Of a stretch of 64,000 nucleotides of DNA, positions 28,253 to 38,047 are shown piece after piece (position 1 is the stretch's first letter; the number at the start of each line of letters is the position of its first letter). The stretch is from the NCBI RefSeq assembly GCF_001421015.2, contig NZ_CP013023.1:1288501-1352500 (forward strand). The letters run 5' to 3'. The notes below the pieces were generated by a model that was not told the DNA's origin, made no database searches, and saw nothing but the letters and a program-made list of their open reading frames with translations. Position numbers and translations under genes: made by a program. The stretch comes from Paenibacillus bovis (GTDB lineage Bacteria > Bacillota > Bacilli > Paenibacillales > Paenibacillaceae).

Positions 28253-29323
28253 TTATGGCCTGCTTTTCGAGGAGTCTATTGAATTGTTACTGATGCGGGC
28301 TGGTGGAGCGGAAGCAAGGGACCGCTTACCTCCCCAGTTGGTACCAAGCACGCCAACGATAATAAGTATGGCCCCAATAATATGGTAGGAATAGAGCTGT
28401 TCCTGCAAAAAGACCGTACCGGCGATCATGGAAGTGACCGTGGCAAAGTTGCTAAATACGCTCATTTGTGTCGCTTTGAGCCGGGACAGGGCATAGCTGG
28501 ATAATAGCGTTGTGACGAGAGACGACAGGATACCCAGATAAAGCAGAGCCAGAATATAGCTCGGTTGCTGCAAGGGAACAACATAGGCAGTCAGATCACC
28601 CTGCAGTACATGTCTGCCCAGCGTCAGCGCATTGAAGACGATGCAGGCAATAACCATGGTTACCCAGGTCAGCTCCAGCGGATTGTATTTGCAGGTCAGC
28701 GGACGAGCCAATACGCCATATCCGGCAAAGCTCAGTGCCGACCCTGCGAGCAAGGCAATGCCAGTGAGACTGGCTGCAGAGAAGCTGGCTCCCCCTTTCA
28801 TCGTGAACATGAAGATGACACCTGCTACAGATAGCAGCAGGGAAAGTTTTTGCAGGAGAGATGTTTTTTCTTTGAGAAAATAAGCAGCCAGCAGCAATGT
28901 GAACACCGGCGTCATCGCCTGGATAATACCTGCTTCCGAAGAGGAAGCACTGAGCAGCCCGTAGGCTTGCAGTGTGAAAAATAATATCGGCGATAGCAGA
29001 GCCAGCGGTAAAATTCGCCATACATCCTTCCAGCTGATCCGAATACGTACCCAGCCGAGCAGAATAGGGATACCCAGACCGATTACAGAAATAAGGAACC
29101 GGTGCCCCAGCACATCGAGCGGACTGGCGATATTGACAGTCATTTTCACGAATAAAAAGGAGAATCCAATAATCAACGCATAGCCCATAGCAGCAAAGTA
29201 GGCAGGCATTCGGCTATCGCTTCGGTGCTGTTTCTGTGCAGATTCTGGCTGAAGCGAAGTTCCGGAAGGAGCGGCTGAAGCAGTCGATGAGGAAGAAGAT
29301 GCTATTGGATGTTGAGTGGTCAT
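28253..29323 (-). CDS. EamA/DMT-family transporter
   Basis: 356 residues, ten predicted transmembrane helices in two EamA repeats (ALIIGFSFLFVKMTVNIASP and GYGVLARPLTCKYNPLELTW). Such proteins usually export amino acids or metabolites. A Ser/Ala-rich N-terminal extension of about 35 residues precedes the first helix. ATG 29323 follows GGAGG; the frame upstream lacks a ribosome binding site. It is divergent from the MocR gene at 29586, a common arrangement in which the regulator controls the transporter. Confidence 0.9.
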   Translation of the reverse strand: MTTQHPIASSSSSTASAAPSGTSLQPESAQKQHRSDSRMPAYFAAMGYALIIGFSFLFVKMTVNIASPLDVLGHRFLISVIGLGIPILLGWVRIRISWKDVWRILPLALLSPILFFTLQAYGLLSASSSEAGIIQAMTPVFTLLLAAYFLKEKTSLLQKLSLLLSVAGVIFMFTMKGGASFSAASLTGIALLAGSALSFAGYGVLARPLTCKYNPLELTWVTMVIACIVFNALTLGRHVLQGDLTAYVVPLQQPSYILALLYLGILSSLVTTLLSSYALSRLKATQMSVFSNFATVTSMIAGTVFLQEQLYSYHIIGAILIIVGVLGTNWGGKRSLASAPPARISNNSIDSSKSRP

Positions 29324-29523
29324 AATATACCTCCATATCAGAATGAAGCGGATCATCTACCAAGGAGTATGCCAGCAGATGATCTACCGGCTGCATCCTA
29401 ATGATGACCGCCTCTTCAATATAGAGTTCTATCAGGTGAAGCGACAACGCATTTACCAGTCAACTGTACCAGTACAATTCGTTGGAGAGTATCACGTAAT
29501 CGTTCAGAGAATCATTTATACTT

Positions 29524-29569
29524 GAACAGAGAACAGAGAACAGAGAACAGAGAACAGAGAACAGAGAAC
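29524..29569 (+). repeat. Heptanucleotide tandem repeat (GAACAGA)6 plus partial copy in the mocR leader
   Basis: Six perfect copies of GAACAGA (29524-29565) followed by GAAC, directly upstream of the mocR ribosome binding site (GGGGAGGAAGGGG). Perfect short repeats are prone to copy-number change by slippage. Confidence 0.95.
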
Positions 29570-29585
29570 GGGGAGGAAGGGGAGT

Positions 29586-30947
29586 ATGACCAAGCATCAG
29601 CAGCTTGTAACTGCACTGGAACAGCAGATACGTGATGGTTCACTCGCAGCCGGACAGAAGCTGCCTTCGATCCGTAAAATGTCGATAGCCTATGGCTGCA
29701 GTCCGGCTACCGTTGTACGTGCCTATGAACAGCTGGCGCGAGACCAGTGGGTCTACGTTATGAATCGCAGCGGTTATTATGTAGCCCGGCAGCAGCTGGA
29801 TATACAGCATGACCAGTCTACACAGCGGATCGATCTGGCTTCGGCTGCGCCTGCTGCGGAGATTTTCCCGTTTGAGGATTTTCAGAGTTCGCTTCAGGGA
29901 GCGATGCATATTTACCGGGATCAGCTGTTTACCTATGGGATGCCGCAGGGATTGCCGCCGCTGCTGGAAGAGATCCGTCAGCAGCTGGAAGAAGTGCAGG
30001 TATTCGCCCGTTCGTCACAGCTGCATATTACATCCGGTGTACACCGGGCGCTGTCCATTCTGACGATGATGCCATTTCCGTCCGGTAGGGAGACGATCCT
30101 GATCGAGCAGCCCGGCTATCATCTGCTGATCGAGATGCTGGAGACGCTCAAGGTACCGGTACAAGAAGTAGAGCGCACCTCCGAAGGACTCGATCTGGAG
30201 CGGGTGGAAGAATTATTTCAACAGGGAGCGATCAAGTTTTTCTACGTTATGCCACGGTTTCACAATCCGCTCGGCACCTCGCTTACGAAGCGGCAAAAGA
30301 AAAAGCTCGTTGCGCTTGCGCACAGGTACGACGTCTATCTGGTCGAGGATGACTATCTGTCCGATCTGGAGCCGCAGTCGTCCAATGATCCGCTGTATGC
30401 CTACGATATGTCGGGTCACGTCATTTATCTCAAAAGCTATTCCAAAATCCTGTTCCCTGGTCTGCGCATCGGGGCTGCTGTACTACCTGACGCACTGATC
30501 GATACATTTGCCAGGTACAAAAGCATGCTGGATGTGGACAGCTCGGTCTTGTCCCAGGCGGCACTGCATGTCTATATCCAAAATGGCATGTTTGCCCATT
30601 ACCGCCGGCTTGTCCTGGAGGCGTACCGGGAACGAATCCAGCAGCTTCGTCACAGTCTGAAGGAACTGGCAGCCGACCATCCGGTATTTGCCGGCGCCAA
30701 ACGGACCGATACGATTCATACGATTCTGCCACTTCCTGTCAACTTTCCGACTGGCACCCTGATCCGGCGGCTCGCCGAACAGCAGATTACGGTCGATTCC
30801 ACAGATCGCTATTTCCTGAGCGGCAGTTCGTACCGCTCCAATCAACTGCGAATCAACGTATCGAATGTACCGGCGTCACAGATTGACCCGGCTCTGCGCA
30901 CCGTCGCACACGAAATCGGACGTCTGCTGATAAGCCCCCGGCACTAG
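29586..30947 (+). CDS. MocR/GntR-type transcriptional regulator with aminotransferase domain
   Basis: 453 residues. N-terminal GntR winged helix (QQIRDGSLAAGQKLPSIRKM, YGCSPATVVRAYEQLARDQW), then a fold-type I aminotransferase domain that binds pyridoxal phosphate; the predicted Schiff-base lysine is K287 in SYSKILFPGLRIG, with RFHNPLG and LVEDDYLSDLE also typical. MocR proteins use the PLP domain as a ligand sensor. The divergent DMT transporter is the likely target. The ATG is preceded by GGGAGGAAGGGG and an unusual heptamer repeat. Confidence 0.95.
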   Translation: MTKHQQLVTALEQQIRDGSLAAGQKLPSIRKMSIAYGCSPATVVRAYEQLARDQWVYVMNRSGYYVARQQLDIQHDQSTQRIDLASAAPAAEIFPFEDFQSSLQGAMHIYRDQLFTYGMPQGLPPLLEEIRQQLEEVQVFARSSQLHITSGVHRALSILTMMPFPSGRETILIEQPGYHLLIEMLETLKVPVQEVERTSEGLDLERVEELFQQGAIKFFYVMPRFHNPLGTSLTKRQKKKLVALAHRYDVYLVEDDYLSDLEPQSSNDPLYAYDMSGHVIYLKSYSKILFPGLRIGAAVLPDALIDTFARYKSMLDVDSSVLSQAALHVYIQNGMFAHYRRLVLEAYRERIQQLRHSLKELAADHPVFAGAKRTDTIHTILPLPVNFPTGTLIRRLAEQQITVDSTDRYFLSGSSYRSNQLRINVSNVPASQIDPALRTVAHEIGRLLISPRH

Positions 30948-31025
30948 CCGGTTGTATCAGGATATCGATCCCCGCAATGAACGCAAAGAAATATAGACAG
31001 CGAACGAACCATTCATTCTATGGAA

Positions 31026-31769
31026 TCAGATGAATCCACCGTTTACACGAATGGTCTGTCCGGTAATCCACTGCGATTTCCCGCTTACGAGAAACTCGAT
31101 CACATTTGCGATATCCTCCGGCTCACCGATGCGGCCCAGAGCGGCACTTTTGCGAAGGGCCTCAATCTGCTGCCCGGTTTTGCCTTCATTGAACAGCTCG
31201 GTATTTACCGGTCCCGGAGCGATGGCATTGATCGTAATCTGCTTCACGGCTACTTCCTTGGCGAGCTGGCGGGTGAACTGTTCGACAGCGCCCTTGGTCC
31301 CTGCGTATACGCTGTAGGTCGGGAACATCTGGCCGACGACCGAGGTGGAGAAGTTGATGATTCGCCCATATTCATTCATATGCTTCATGGCCTGTTGACA
31401 GGCGAAAAAGGTTCCTTTGACATTGAGATTGAACTGCAGGTCAAAGTCCTCTTCCGTCACTTCACCCAGCGGTTTGTAAATATTCACACCTGCATTGTTG
31501 ACCAGAATATCCAGTTGTCCCCATCGTTCGAGAGTGCGATCAAACAGGGAGTTCACGCCGTCGATATGGCTGAGATCGGCCTGCACGGCGGCTGCTTCCC
31601 CGCCTGCTTCGATAATCTGCTGTACCACCTGCTCGGCTTTGGCCGGGCTGTTTGCATAATTCACGATTACGCGTGCGCCCATGGCACCGAGCTGTAGAGC
31701 AATCATGCGTCCGATTCCGCGTGAGGAACCGGTCACAATAGCGACTTTGTGATGAAGTTCTTTTGACAT
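31026..31769 (-). CDS. Short-chain dehydrogenase/reductase (FabG-like SDR)
   Basis: 247 residues, Rossmann fold. NAD(P)-binding TGSSRGIG near the start, NNAG, catalytic Ser region INFSTSVVGQ, YAGTKGAVEQF (Tyr and Lys of the YxxxK motif), then IAPGPVNTE and the C-terminal WITGQTIRVNGGFI. ATG 31769 follows AGGGAA; the in-frame extension upstream to 31859 would run through the operator region. The substrate is unknown; similarity to FabG-type enzymes is generic. Divergent from the MBL-MFS-GNAT genes across a palindrome-rich promoter region. Confidence 0.93.
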   Translation of the reverse strand: MSKELHHKVAIVTGSSRGIGRMIALQLGAMGARVIVNYANSPAKAEQVVQQIIEAGGEAAAVQADLSHIDGVNSLFDRTLERWGQLDILVNNAGVNIYKPLGEVTEEDFDLQFNLNVKGTFFACQQAMKHMNEYGRIINFSTSVVGQMFPTYSVYAGTKGAVEQFTRQLAKEVAVKQITINAIAPGPVNTELFNEGKTGQQIEALRKSAALGRIGEPEDIANVIEFLVSGKSQWITGQTIRVNGGFI

Positions 31770-31852
31770 GGATAATTCCCTGCTTTCCTGAGGAATGGAT
31801 GTCGATCTGGGTTGTAGTTCTAATGGCAACAGCATATCATATTGGCTATTTG

Positions 31853-31895
31853 ATGACAAATATTATATTTTGTCATTTGATAGTCGTTTGACTAT
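31853..31895. promoter_or_regulatory. Paired palindromic operators upstream of the SDR gene
   Basis: ATGACAAA-N8-TTTGTCAT (31853-31876) is a perfect 8-bp dyad whose spacer contains the minus-strand TATAAT, and ATAGTC-GTTT-GACTAT (31880-31895) follows immediately. This looks like a repressor site covering the SDR promoter (84 nt before its ATG). No regulator gene lies next to it in this window. Confidence 0.6.
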
Positions 31896-32097
31896 TATAC
31901 ATATCCAGCACATCGGTAGTGCAGCAAATCAATAAAGTCCACAGTAGCTGCAAAAATCCTCTTTTTTTCAGAATGAAACAAAACATTTTCAAAAGTAAAG
32001 TGAATGGGGCAAAACACTTTATTTAATCGGTGTATAAGCATCCTGTACATGGCATAAAATTAATCTTGTACACAAAAAGAAAAAGGGAGTCTATATA
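31896..32097 (+). other. Promoter region of the MBL-MFS-GNAT cluster
   Basis: Contains a further dyad TAAAGTG-N12-CACTTTA (31997-32021) and ends in AAAAAGGGAG before the MBL start. No gene seen. Confidence 0.4.
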
Positions 32098-32862
32098 ATG
32101 AATATTCAACAAATTCGAAATGCCACCATCACTGTACAATTTGCAGGGAGAAAATTTCTGATAGATCCAATGCTCGCCGATCAAGGGGCATATGCTCCAT
32201 TCCTTGCAGGGATCAGAGAAGAACTGCGTAATCCAATCGTTGATTTGCCTATGTCGATAGAAGATATTATGAGGGATGTGGATGCAGTGATTTTGACTCA
32301 CTTGCATGAAGATCATTATGATGATGCCGCCAAAAAAGCCATTCCCAAAAACATGAAGATTTTTGTTCAAAATGAGAATGACGCAGAACAAGTGAGGAAT
32401 GATGGTTTTGAGCAGGTAGAGCTGCTGACGGAGAATACCCTTTTTGAAGGGATTCAGTTAGTGAAAACACAGGGGGAGCATGGACGAGGAAAAGAGCTGC
32501 TCGATATCACAGGCCAAGTCTGCGGAATTGTCTTCAACCATCCGAATGAAAAGAAATTATATGTAGCCGGGGACACTGTCTGGTATGAAGGGATTCAACA
32601 TGAAATGGATGCCCATAACCCGCACGTTATTGTTGTCAATGCAGGCGATAACGTATGGCAGGAATTCGGCTCTCTGATTATGGGAAAAGAAGATGTTCAC
32701 GAAGTATACAAAGCCGCTCCACAGGCAAAAATTATAGCTGTCCATATGGAGGCCGTGAACCACTGGACGTTATCCCGAGCCGAACTGAAACGTTATGCAG
32801 AGGAAAAAGGCTTCTCCTCCAGTTTGTTCATTCCTGAAGATGGCCAATCCTATACTTTTTAA
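32098..32862 (+). CDS. Metallo-beta-lactamase-fold hydrolase (UlaG-like)
   Basis: 254 residues, cytosolic. The metal-binding motif HLHEDHYDD (pattern HxHxDH) is clear, and GDTVWYEG supplies the bridging Asp; MEAVNHWTLSR carries the last His. UlaG-like members cleave lactone or phosphodiester bonds; here the substrate is unknown. A MFS gene starts 31 nt downstream, so the two are probably one operon, with a GNAT gene after it. This mix (hydrolase, efflux pump, acetyltransferase, with an SDR opposite) suggests detoxification of a small molecule, which is inference. Confidence 0.9.
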   Translation: MNIQQIRNATITVQFAGRKFLIDPMLADQGAYAPFLAGIREELRNPIVDLPMSIEDIMRDVDAVILTHLHEDHYDDAAKKAIPKNMKIFVQNENDAEQVRNDGFEQVELLTENTLFEGIQLVKTQGEHGRGKELLDITGQVCGIVFNHPNEKKLYVAGDTVWYEGIQHEMDAHNPHVIVVNAGDNVWQEFGSLIMGKEDVHEVYKAAPQAKIIAVHMEAVNHWTLSRAELKRYAEEKGFSSSLFIPEDGQSYTF

Positions 32863-32893
32863 TAAAGTATAGGATTGGAACAGGAGAACAATG

Positions 32894-34087
32894 ATGAATT
32901 TAGCCAAATCCCAATTGTGGACGCGAAATTTTATTTCTTTTTCCGCGGTCAATTTTACCATGACGTTAGTTTTTTTCTTGTTAAATGCTACGATCACCCT
33001 GTATGCCATCCATGAATATCATGCTTCTACCGGCGAGGCCGGTGTAATTGCCGGAATTTTTATTATTGGTTCATTATTAGGGCGGTTACTTGTAGGGCGA
33101 CTCCTGCAAACCAAAAAACTACTGGTCATCTGGCTGATTCTCTTTATATTCACCACGTTGCTTTATTTTCTTCATTTTAATACCGGATTTTTGATGATCA
33201 GTCGATTTTTGAACGGAATCACCGTAGGCGTGGTCACTACTATTGTAAGTACAGGGGCAGTGCTTGGACTTCCTGCTGCGCGTAAAGGGGAAGGAATCAG
33301 CTATTTTGCAATCAGTACGGCTCTGGCGACAGGAATAGGACCTTTTATCGGATTGAGAATAAGCCAAAATGCCAATTTTGATCTGCTGTTTTTGTTTTCT
33401 TTTCTTCTGGGAATCATTAATTTGATCCTTGCTTTATTTCTTCGATTTCCGGCTTCCGGTACAGCCGGGTTAAATAAAAAAACAGGATGGAGAATATCGG
33501 ATTTTATCGAGCCCCAAGCAGTGCCGATTTCCATTTTAATATTGATTATGACTTTTTCTTTCTCCGGTATCGTTTCGTATTTGAATGTGTATGCCTCAGA
33601 AATCGGATTGCTGGATACGGCCAGTTTTTTCTTTATGGTGTATACCCTATTTGTGTTAATCTCCAGACCCTTCACCGGGCGGATCATGGACAAAAGAGGC
33701 GCCAATATTATTGTCTATCCGGCTCTGCTGCTATTCAGTGCAGGGATGTTTCTTTTAAGCTCCGCGACGACGAGTATGTTTCTGTTAACAGCAGGAGCAT
33801 TGGTCGCTTTGGGATTTGGGAACATTTCATCCATATCTCAATCTATCGCCATTCGCCTCTCCCAGCCGCACAGAATTGGCCTGGCCACCGCTACATTCTT
33901 TATATTTTACGATCTGGGCAACGGGTTTGGTCCTTTTATAACAGGCTTGTTGATTCCCGTTACAGGCTATAAAGGGCTATATGCCATACTCGGATGGCTG
34001 GTGCTGGTCTCTACCCTTTTGTATTACCGGCTGTATGGCCAAAACGAGCGCAGCCGCCCAAAAACAGTCGATACCGGCAAACGATGA
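32894..34087 (+). CDS. Major facilitator superfamily transporter
   Basis: 397 residues, about twelve transmembrane helices, with the loop 2-3 motif GSLLGRLLVGRLLQTKK and a central break after about 200 residues. AGGAG (32882-32886) favours ATG 32894 over the adjacent ATG 32891. Drug/proton antiporter-like; the substrate cannot be told. Follows the MBL hydrolase closely. Confidence 0.9.
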   Translation: MNLAKSQLWTRNFISFSAVNFTMTLVFFLLNATITLYAIHEYHASTGEAGVIAGIFIIGSLLGRLLVGRLLQTKKLLVIWLILFIFTTLLYFLHFNTGFLMISRFLNGITVGVVTTIVSTGAVLGLPAARKGEGISYFAISTALATGIGPFIGLRISQNANFDLLFLFSFLLGIINLILALFLRFPASGTAGLNKKTGWRISDFIEPQAVPISILILIMTFSFSGIVSYLNVYASEIGLLDTASFFFMVYTLFVLISRPFTGRIMDKRGANIIVYPALLLFSAGMFLLSSATTSMFLLTAGALVALGFGNISSISQSIAIRLSQPHRIGLATATFFIFYDLGNGFGPFITGLLIPVTGYKGLYAILGWLVLVSTLLYYRLYGQNERSRPKTVDTGKR

Positions 34088-34196
34088 TGCTGGCGTAGTT
34101 TTGAAATAAGACCGAGGATTCGGCAGCACATTGTTTGACTTTACCAAGAAATCGTTCCGTTTGATGCGGAATCTACTATAAGCAGGAGGCTATACC

Positions 34197-34751
34197 ATGC
34201 GTTTAACAATGAAGTCATTGACCGGTAACTCGCCCGATCTTCAACAGGTCAGTAATTTATTGTACGAGACATTTCCTAAAATAGAACGGTTACCACTGGA
34301 TTTGTTATTGTATCGATCCAATTTCGAAGGTATAGATTTGTTGGCCATTTATGATGAAGGTATTTTTATAGGTTTTACTTATGTAGTCACGTATAAAAAG
34401 CTGATGTATGTCCAGTACTTGGCGGTAGACAGTCGTTTTCGATCAAAAGGCTACGGAGGCGCCATTCTTTCCCGAATCAAAGAAGAATATGGCGATTATC
34501 AAATCGTACTCAATATCGAAGTGGTTGATGCAAATACCGGTAATTATGGACAAAGGGTAACCCGTAAAAAGTTTTATGTACGAAATGGCTATGCGAGCTC
34601 GGGACTCTTTTTTAGGGATCGGTTTGATGTGTATGAAGTTATGGTCCATGGAGACAAAGAGGTTGACCCGGCAGAACTTACAGATTTAATGCGAACTTTT
34701 TATGGTACTTCCTTATTTATGTATTTGGAAATACAGATCAGCCGCTCTTAA
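34197..34751 (+). CDS. GNAT-family N-acetyltransferase
   Basis: 184 residues. The acetyl-CoA-binding motif A is RSKGYGGAILSRI (pattern R/Q-x-x-G-x-G/A), after the strand MYVQYLAVDSRF. FYVRNGY is the typical motif-B end. AGGAGG precedes the ATG. It may be the third gene of the MBL-MFS unit, though a 109-nt gap separates it. Acceptor unknown. Confidence 0.88.
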   Translation: MRLTMKSLTGNSPDLQQVSNLLYETFPKIERLPLDLLLYRSNFEGIDLLAIYDEGIFIGFTYVVTYKKLMYVQYLAVDSRFRSKGYGGAILSRIKEEYGDYQIVLNIEVVDANTGNYGQRVTRKKFYVRNGYASSGLFFRDRFDVYEVMVHGDKEVDPAELTDLMRTFYGTSLFMYLEIQISRS

Positions 34752-34834
34752 AAGTGCTAAAAAGGTTATTCAACTAAATTTGATGATGCGTCCAGATGCC
34801 TTGCTTTGGCAGGACCTCTTATTTTGTCCCAAAC

Positions 34835-34894
34835 CAAAATCCCCTTTTGCTATCTGTCTCTGAACATCGAGACCGGATGCAAAAGGGGATTTTG
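34835..34894. terminator. Bidirectional terminator between GNAT gene and hemL
   Basis: CAAAATCCCCTTTTGC (34835-34850) and GCAAAAGGGGATTTTG (34879-34894) are perfect 16-bp arms with T-runs on both strands, serving the convergent genes. Confidence 0.85.
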
Positions 34895-35012
34895 ACCATT
34901 CAAGACACACTTGCTATCTGGCAAACTGGCTAGATAGCTGATAACGAACGATCTTTTTTAGGTAAAGACAGAATTATGCTGATTCATACACTGGCCGGTG
35001 AATAGGCTGATT

Positions 35013-36329
35013 TTACTTGCCTTCTGCTACCAGCTTGAGGGACTCGTCCGCCGCCTGCAGCGTTAGATCAATATCCATATCCGTATGGGCGGTTGTCAGG
35101 AACCACGCTTCGTACTTGGAAGCGGCGAGACAGATACCGCGATCCAGCATATGGCGGAAGAAGGAAGCGAACTGCTCGCCATCGGTATCCTGGGCCTGAT
35201 CATAATCCGTTACCGGATGATCGCAGAAATGCGTCGAGAACGCGCCACGAATCCGGTTGATCGTCAGTGGTACCCCGTAACGCTCTGCAGAAGCCTGGAT
35301 ACCATCGGTCAGGCGAATCGCCAGACGTTCCATTTCTTCGTAGACACCTTCACCCTGCAGTACTTCCAGACAAGCGATACCAGAGGCGATAGATGCCGGG
35401 TTGCCTGCCATCGTACCTGCCTGATACGCAGGACCTAGCGGAGCGACCTGATCCATAATATGCTTGCGACCACCATATGCACCAATCGGCAGACCGCCGC
35501 CGATAATTTTGCCCAGTGCAGTCAGATCCGGCATGATCTGCTCGTGATTATCGAGACCGCTATACGTCTGTGCCGAACCGTAATGGAAGCGGAAAGCCGT
35601 AATCACTTCGTCGTAGATGACGAGTGCGCCGTGATCGTGAGCGAGCTTGCACAGTCCTTCGAGGAACCCTTTCTCCGGCATAACCATACCGAAGTTGCCG
35701 ACGATAGGTTCGACCATTACCGCTGCCACTTCGTCGCCCCAACGTTCCAGAGCAGCCTGCAGACCTTCCAGATTGTTGAAAGGAACCGTAATCACTTCAT
35801 TCGCGATACTGGCCGGTACACCTGCGCTATCCGGCGTACCGAGTGTGGACGGGCCGGAACCGGCAGCGACGAGTACCAGATCGGAGTGACCGTGGTAGCA
35901 GCCGGCGAATTTGATAATTTTGGTGCGGTTGGTATACGCACGTGCGACACGGATGGTAGACATCACCGCTTCGGTACCGGAATTGACGAACCGTACCTTG
36001 TCCATTGAAGGAATACTTTCCTTGAGCATCATCGCCATCTGGATTTCCAGCTCGGTCGGCGTACCGTACAGCACACCATTTTCAGCCGCGCGGGTAATGG
36101 CCGCTGTAATATGCGGATGGGCATGACCGGTAATAATCGGGCCGAACGCCGCCAGATAATCGATATATTTATTGCCGTCCACATCAAAGAAGTGCGCGCC
36201 TTTGGCCGAAGCCATAAATACCGGTGCACCGCCGCCCACCGCCTTGAACGAACGGGAAGGGCTGTTCACTCCGCCTACAATATGTTTCAGTGCCTGTTCA
36301 TACAGCTGTTCAGACTTCTTGCGATTCAT
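35013..36329 (-). CDS. hemL: Glutamate-1-semialdehyde 2,1-aminomutase
   Basis: PLP enzyme that converts glutamate-1-semialdehyde to 5-aminolevulinate in C5-pathway haem synthesis. 438 residues with [11 protein letters not shown] at the N-terminus, [29 protein letters not shown], the PLP lysine K274 in [15 protein letters not shown], and [13 protein letters not shown] 36329 lies 8 nt after AAGGAG; ATG 36335 is too close. It stands alone rather than in a hemAXCDBL operon, so it may be the second copy (GsaB type) found in many Bacillales. Confidence 0.95.
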   Translation of the reverse strand: MNRKKSEQLYEQALKHIVGGVNSPSRSFKAVGGGAPVFMASAKGAHFFDVDGNKYIDYLAAFGPIITGHAHPHITAAITRAAENGVLYGTPTELEIQMAMMLKESIPSMDKVRFVNSGTEAVMSTIRVARAYTNRTKIIKFAGCYHGHSDLVLVAAGSGPSTLGTPDSAGVPASIANEVITVPFNNLEGLQAALERWGDEVAAVMVEPIVGNFGMVMPEKGFLEGLCKLAHDHGALVIYDEVITAFRFHYGSAQTYSGLDNHEQIMPDLTALGKIIGGGLPIGAYGGRKHIMDQVAPLGPAYQAGTMAGNPASIASGIACLEVLQGEGVYEEMERLAIRLTDGIQASAERYGVPLTINRIRGAFSTHFCDHPVTDYDQAQDTDGEQFASFFRHMLDRGICLAASKYEAWFLTTAHTDMDIDLTLQAADESLKLVAEGK

Positions 36330-36490
36330 ATCCATCTCTCCTTGGGGCGCTTATCCATTTCCAAGCGCCAGTATAATAAATCAAGTTCATGCCACCTCTG
36401 CAAAGATCGCCAACTGGTCAGCATGATACTGCTTTTTGTCTTTACCATGGCTGAAGCTGGCGCCGTCAGAGCGCAGGATAGACATAATAA

Positions 36491-36515
36491 AAAGCGCCCA
36501 TGATCTGGGCGCTTT
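36491..36515 (-). terminator. Terminator of the LCP gene
   Basis: AAAGCGCCCA-TGATC-TGGGCGCTTT is a perfect 10-bp stem; on the minus strand TTTTTATTATG follows. It separates the LCP gene from hemL, which reads in the same direction. Confidence 0.85.
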
Positions 36516-36620
36516 GTTCATCTCATGTAATTCGTACCCATGCCAGACTGTAACCATTTTAACACGATTACCGGTCCAGCATGAAATGAATAATGTTACT
36601 GCATATTGTAATAGAAGCAG

Positions 36621-37727
36621 TTAGTGGCTGGAGCTGCCAGACAGACTGGTCGCTCCCGAAATGGATGCCGGTGAAGTAGACGAGCCGGAAGTAGAGCTTC
36701 CTGCACTGTTCGTACTGCCGGTTCCGCTGCTGCTGTTCTTGCCATCAGCAGAGACCGGGATCGGATCAGTGTTGTTTTTGTTCAGGGTGTCCTGAATGAA
36801 CTGCTTGAGCTTTTCTTCGCTTTTCACCCCGATAACAGCTGCTCCGCCCACATGCTTCTCGGCCAGCAAATCGTTTGGAGGCAGCTGTTCACTGCCGCTC
36901 ATGTTGCTGTCATAGGCGACGCTGGCGAGCTTCCACAGGTCATCCGTACTCAGATTGGTATCAATATACGGATTGATCTGCTCCAGAATATCCGGCAGCT
37001 TCATGATCGACGTGGTAGACTTGAGCTTGTCACCGACAGCAGTCAGGAAGGCGCGCTGCCGCTCGGTACGGGTAAAGTCGGATGTAGCATCATGACGGAA
37101 ACGTACATACTGGAGTGCTGTTTTACCATCCAGATGCTGCATACCCGCTTTGAGATTAATATCGTATACATGTTTATCGGCTGCACTGGTGTAATGCATA
37201 TCTTTTTCTACTTTAAAATCAATACCGCCTACCGCATCCACCAGCTTGATAAAGCCCTGGAAGTCGGTATATACGTAATACTGCACCGGAATACCGAGCA
37301 GGTCGCTCACCGTCTTCATAGCGGTGTTTGGACCATGGGTAATCGCGCTATTGATGCGGTTCTCGCCATAACCCGGAATATCTACGTACGTATCGCGCAG
37401 GATAGAGAACAGATGGATCGTTTTTTTGACCGGATCGAGCGAAGCGACCAGCATCGTATCCGAACGAGGGATCTCGCCATCGTCGGAATTTCTGGAATCG
37501 ACGCCCATGAGCAGGATGTTGACAGGTTCGGTTCCTGTCCAGACCGGTGGTGCTGCTGCAGCCACGGTATTGGTAGGTACATTTTTGAATGGAGAGGCAT
37601 CCCCGGTTTTCTGGAGGGCACCAATCTGGTTATATACAGCTGTGAAATAGTAAATCGCATAGCCTATGATCGCGACGGCGATAATGCCGAGGCTCCAAAG
37701 CAACGTTCGCTTTGTTTTTACATTCAT
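36621..37727 (-). CDS. LytR-CpsA-Psr (LCP) family cell-wall glycopolymer transferase
   Basis: LCP proteins move teichoic acids or capsule from a lipid carrier to peptidoglycan at the outer face of the membrane. 368 residues: cytoplasmic start NVKTKRTLL, one transmembrane helix (about 10-32), the LCP domain with NILLMGVDSRNSDD, RSDTMLVASLDP, SILRDTYVDIPGYGENRINSA, and ALQYVRFRHDATSDFTRTERQRAFL, whose Arg/Asp residues bind the pyrophosphate, and a C-terminal Ser/Gly/Thr-rich tail of about 50 residues, likely wall-spanning or disordered. ATG 37727 follows AAAGGAAG. Confidence 0.95.
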   Translation of the reverse strand: MNVKTKRTLLWSLGIIAVAIIGYAIYYFTAVYNQIGALQKTGDASPFKNVPTNTVAAAAPPVWTGTEPVNILLMGVDSRNSDDGEIPRSDTMLVASLDPVKKTIHLFSILRDTYVDIPGYGENRINSAITHGPNTAMKTVSDLLGIPVQYYVYTDFQGFIKLVDAVGGIDFKVEKDMHYTSAADKHVYDINLKAGMQHLDGKTALQYVRFRHDATSDFTRTERQRAFLTAVGDKLKSTTSIMKLPDILEQINPYIDTNLSTDDLWKLASVAYDSNMSGSEQLPPNDLLAEKHVGGAAVIGVKSEEKLKQFIQDTLNKNNTDPIPVSADGKNSSSGTGSTNSAGSSTSGSSTSPASISGATSLSGSSSH

Positions 37728-37867
37728 GCACGTTCTTCCTTTCAACAATAAGGTTAGCCATGTATCGGATGTGCTTCATATGCGGCGTCATCTGTACATC
37801 TGCGCAGGGCAGGCAGTTGACAGGGTATCTGCGAAATACCCGGTGGATAAAAGTTAGTTACTTTGCA

Positions 37868-37896
37868 TTGTCTTAACAACACCCGTACATTATAAT
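37868..37896 (+). promoter_or_regulatory. Putative sigma-A promoter of the ABC-2 exporter operon
   Basis: TTGTCT (37868-37873), 17-bp spacer, TATAAT (37891-37896), about 150 nt before the ATPase ATG. The rest of the 320-bp divergent gap holds no gene. Confidence 0.55.
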
Positions 37897-38047
37897 TTCT
37901 TTTCAGGCAACAATCAATTATCACACAACCATGGAACAAGTAAGTTAGCTACCGTCAACCCCCATTGGCTCTGTGTGTGATTATACTGTTCCCCCGTCAT
38001 ACAAAAAAGACCCCAAAAGTTACAAATGGGTCACAAAGGAGACATTC

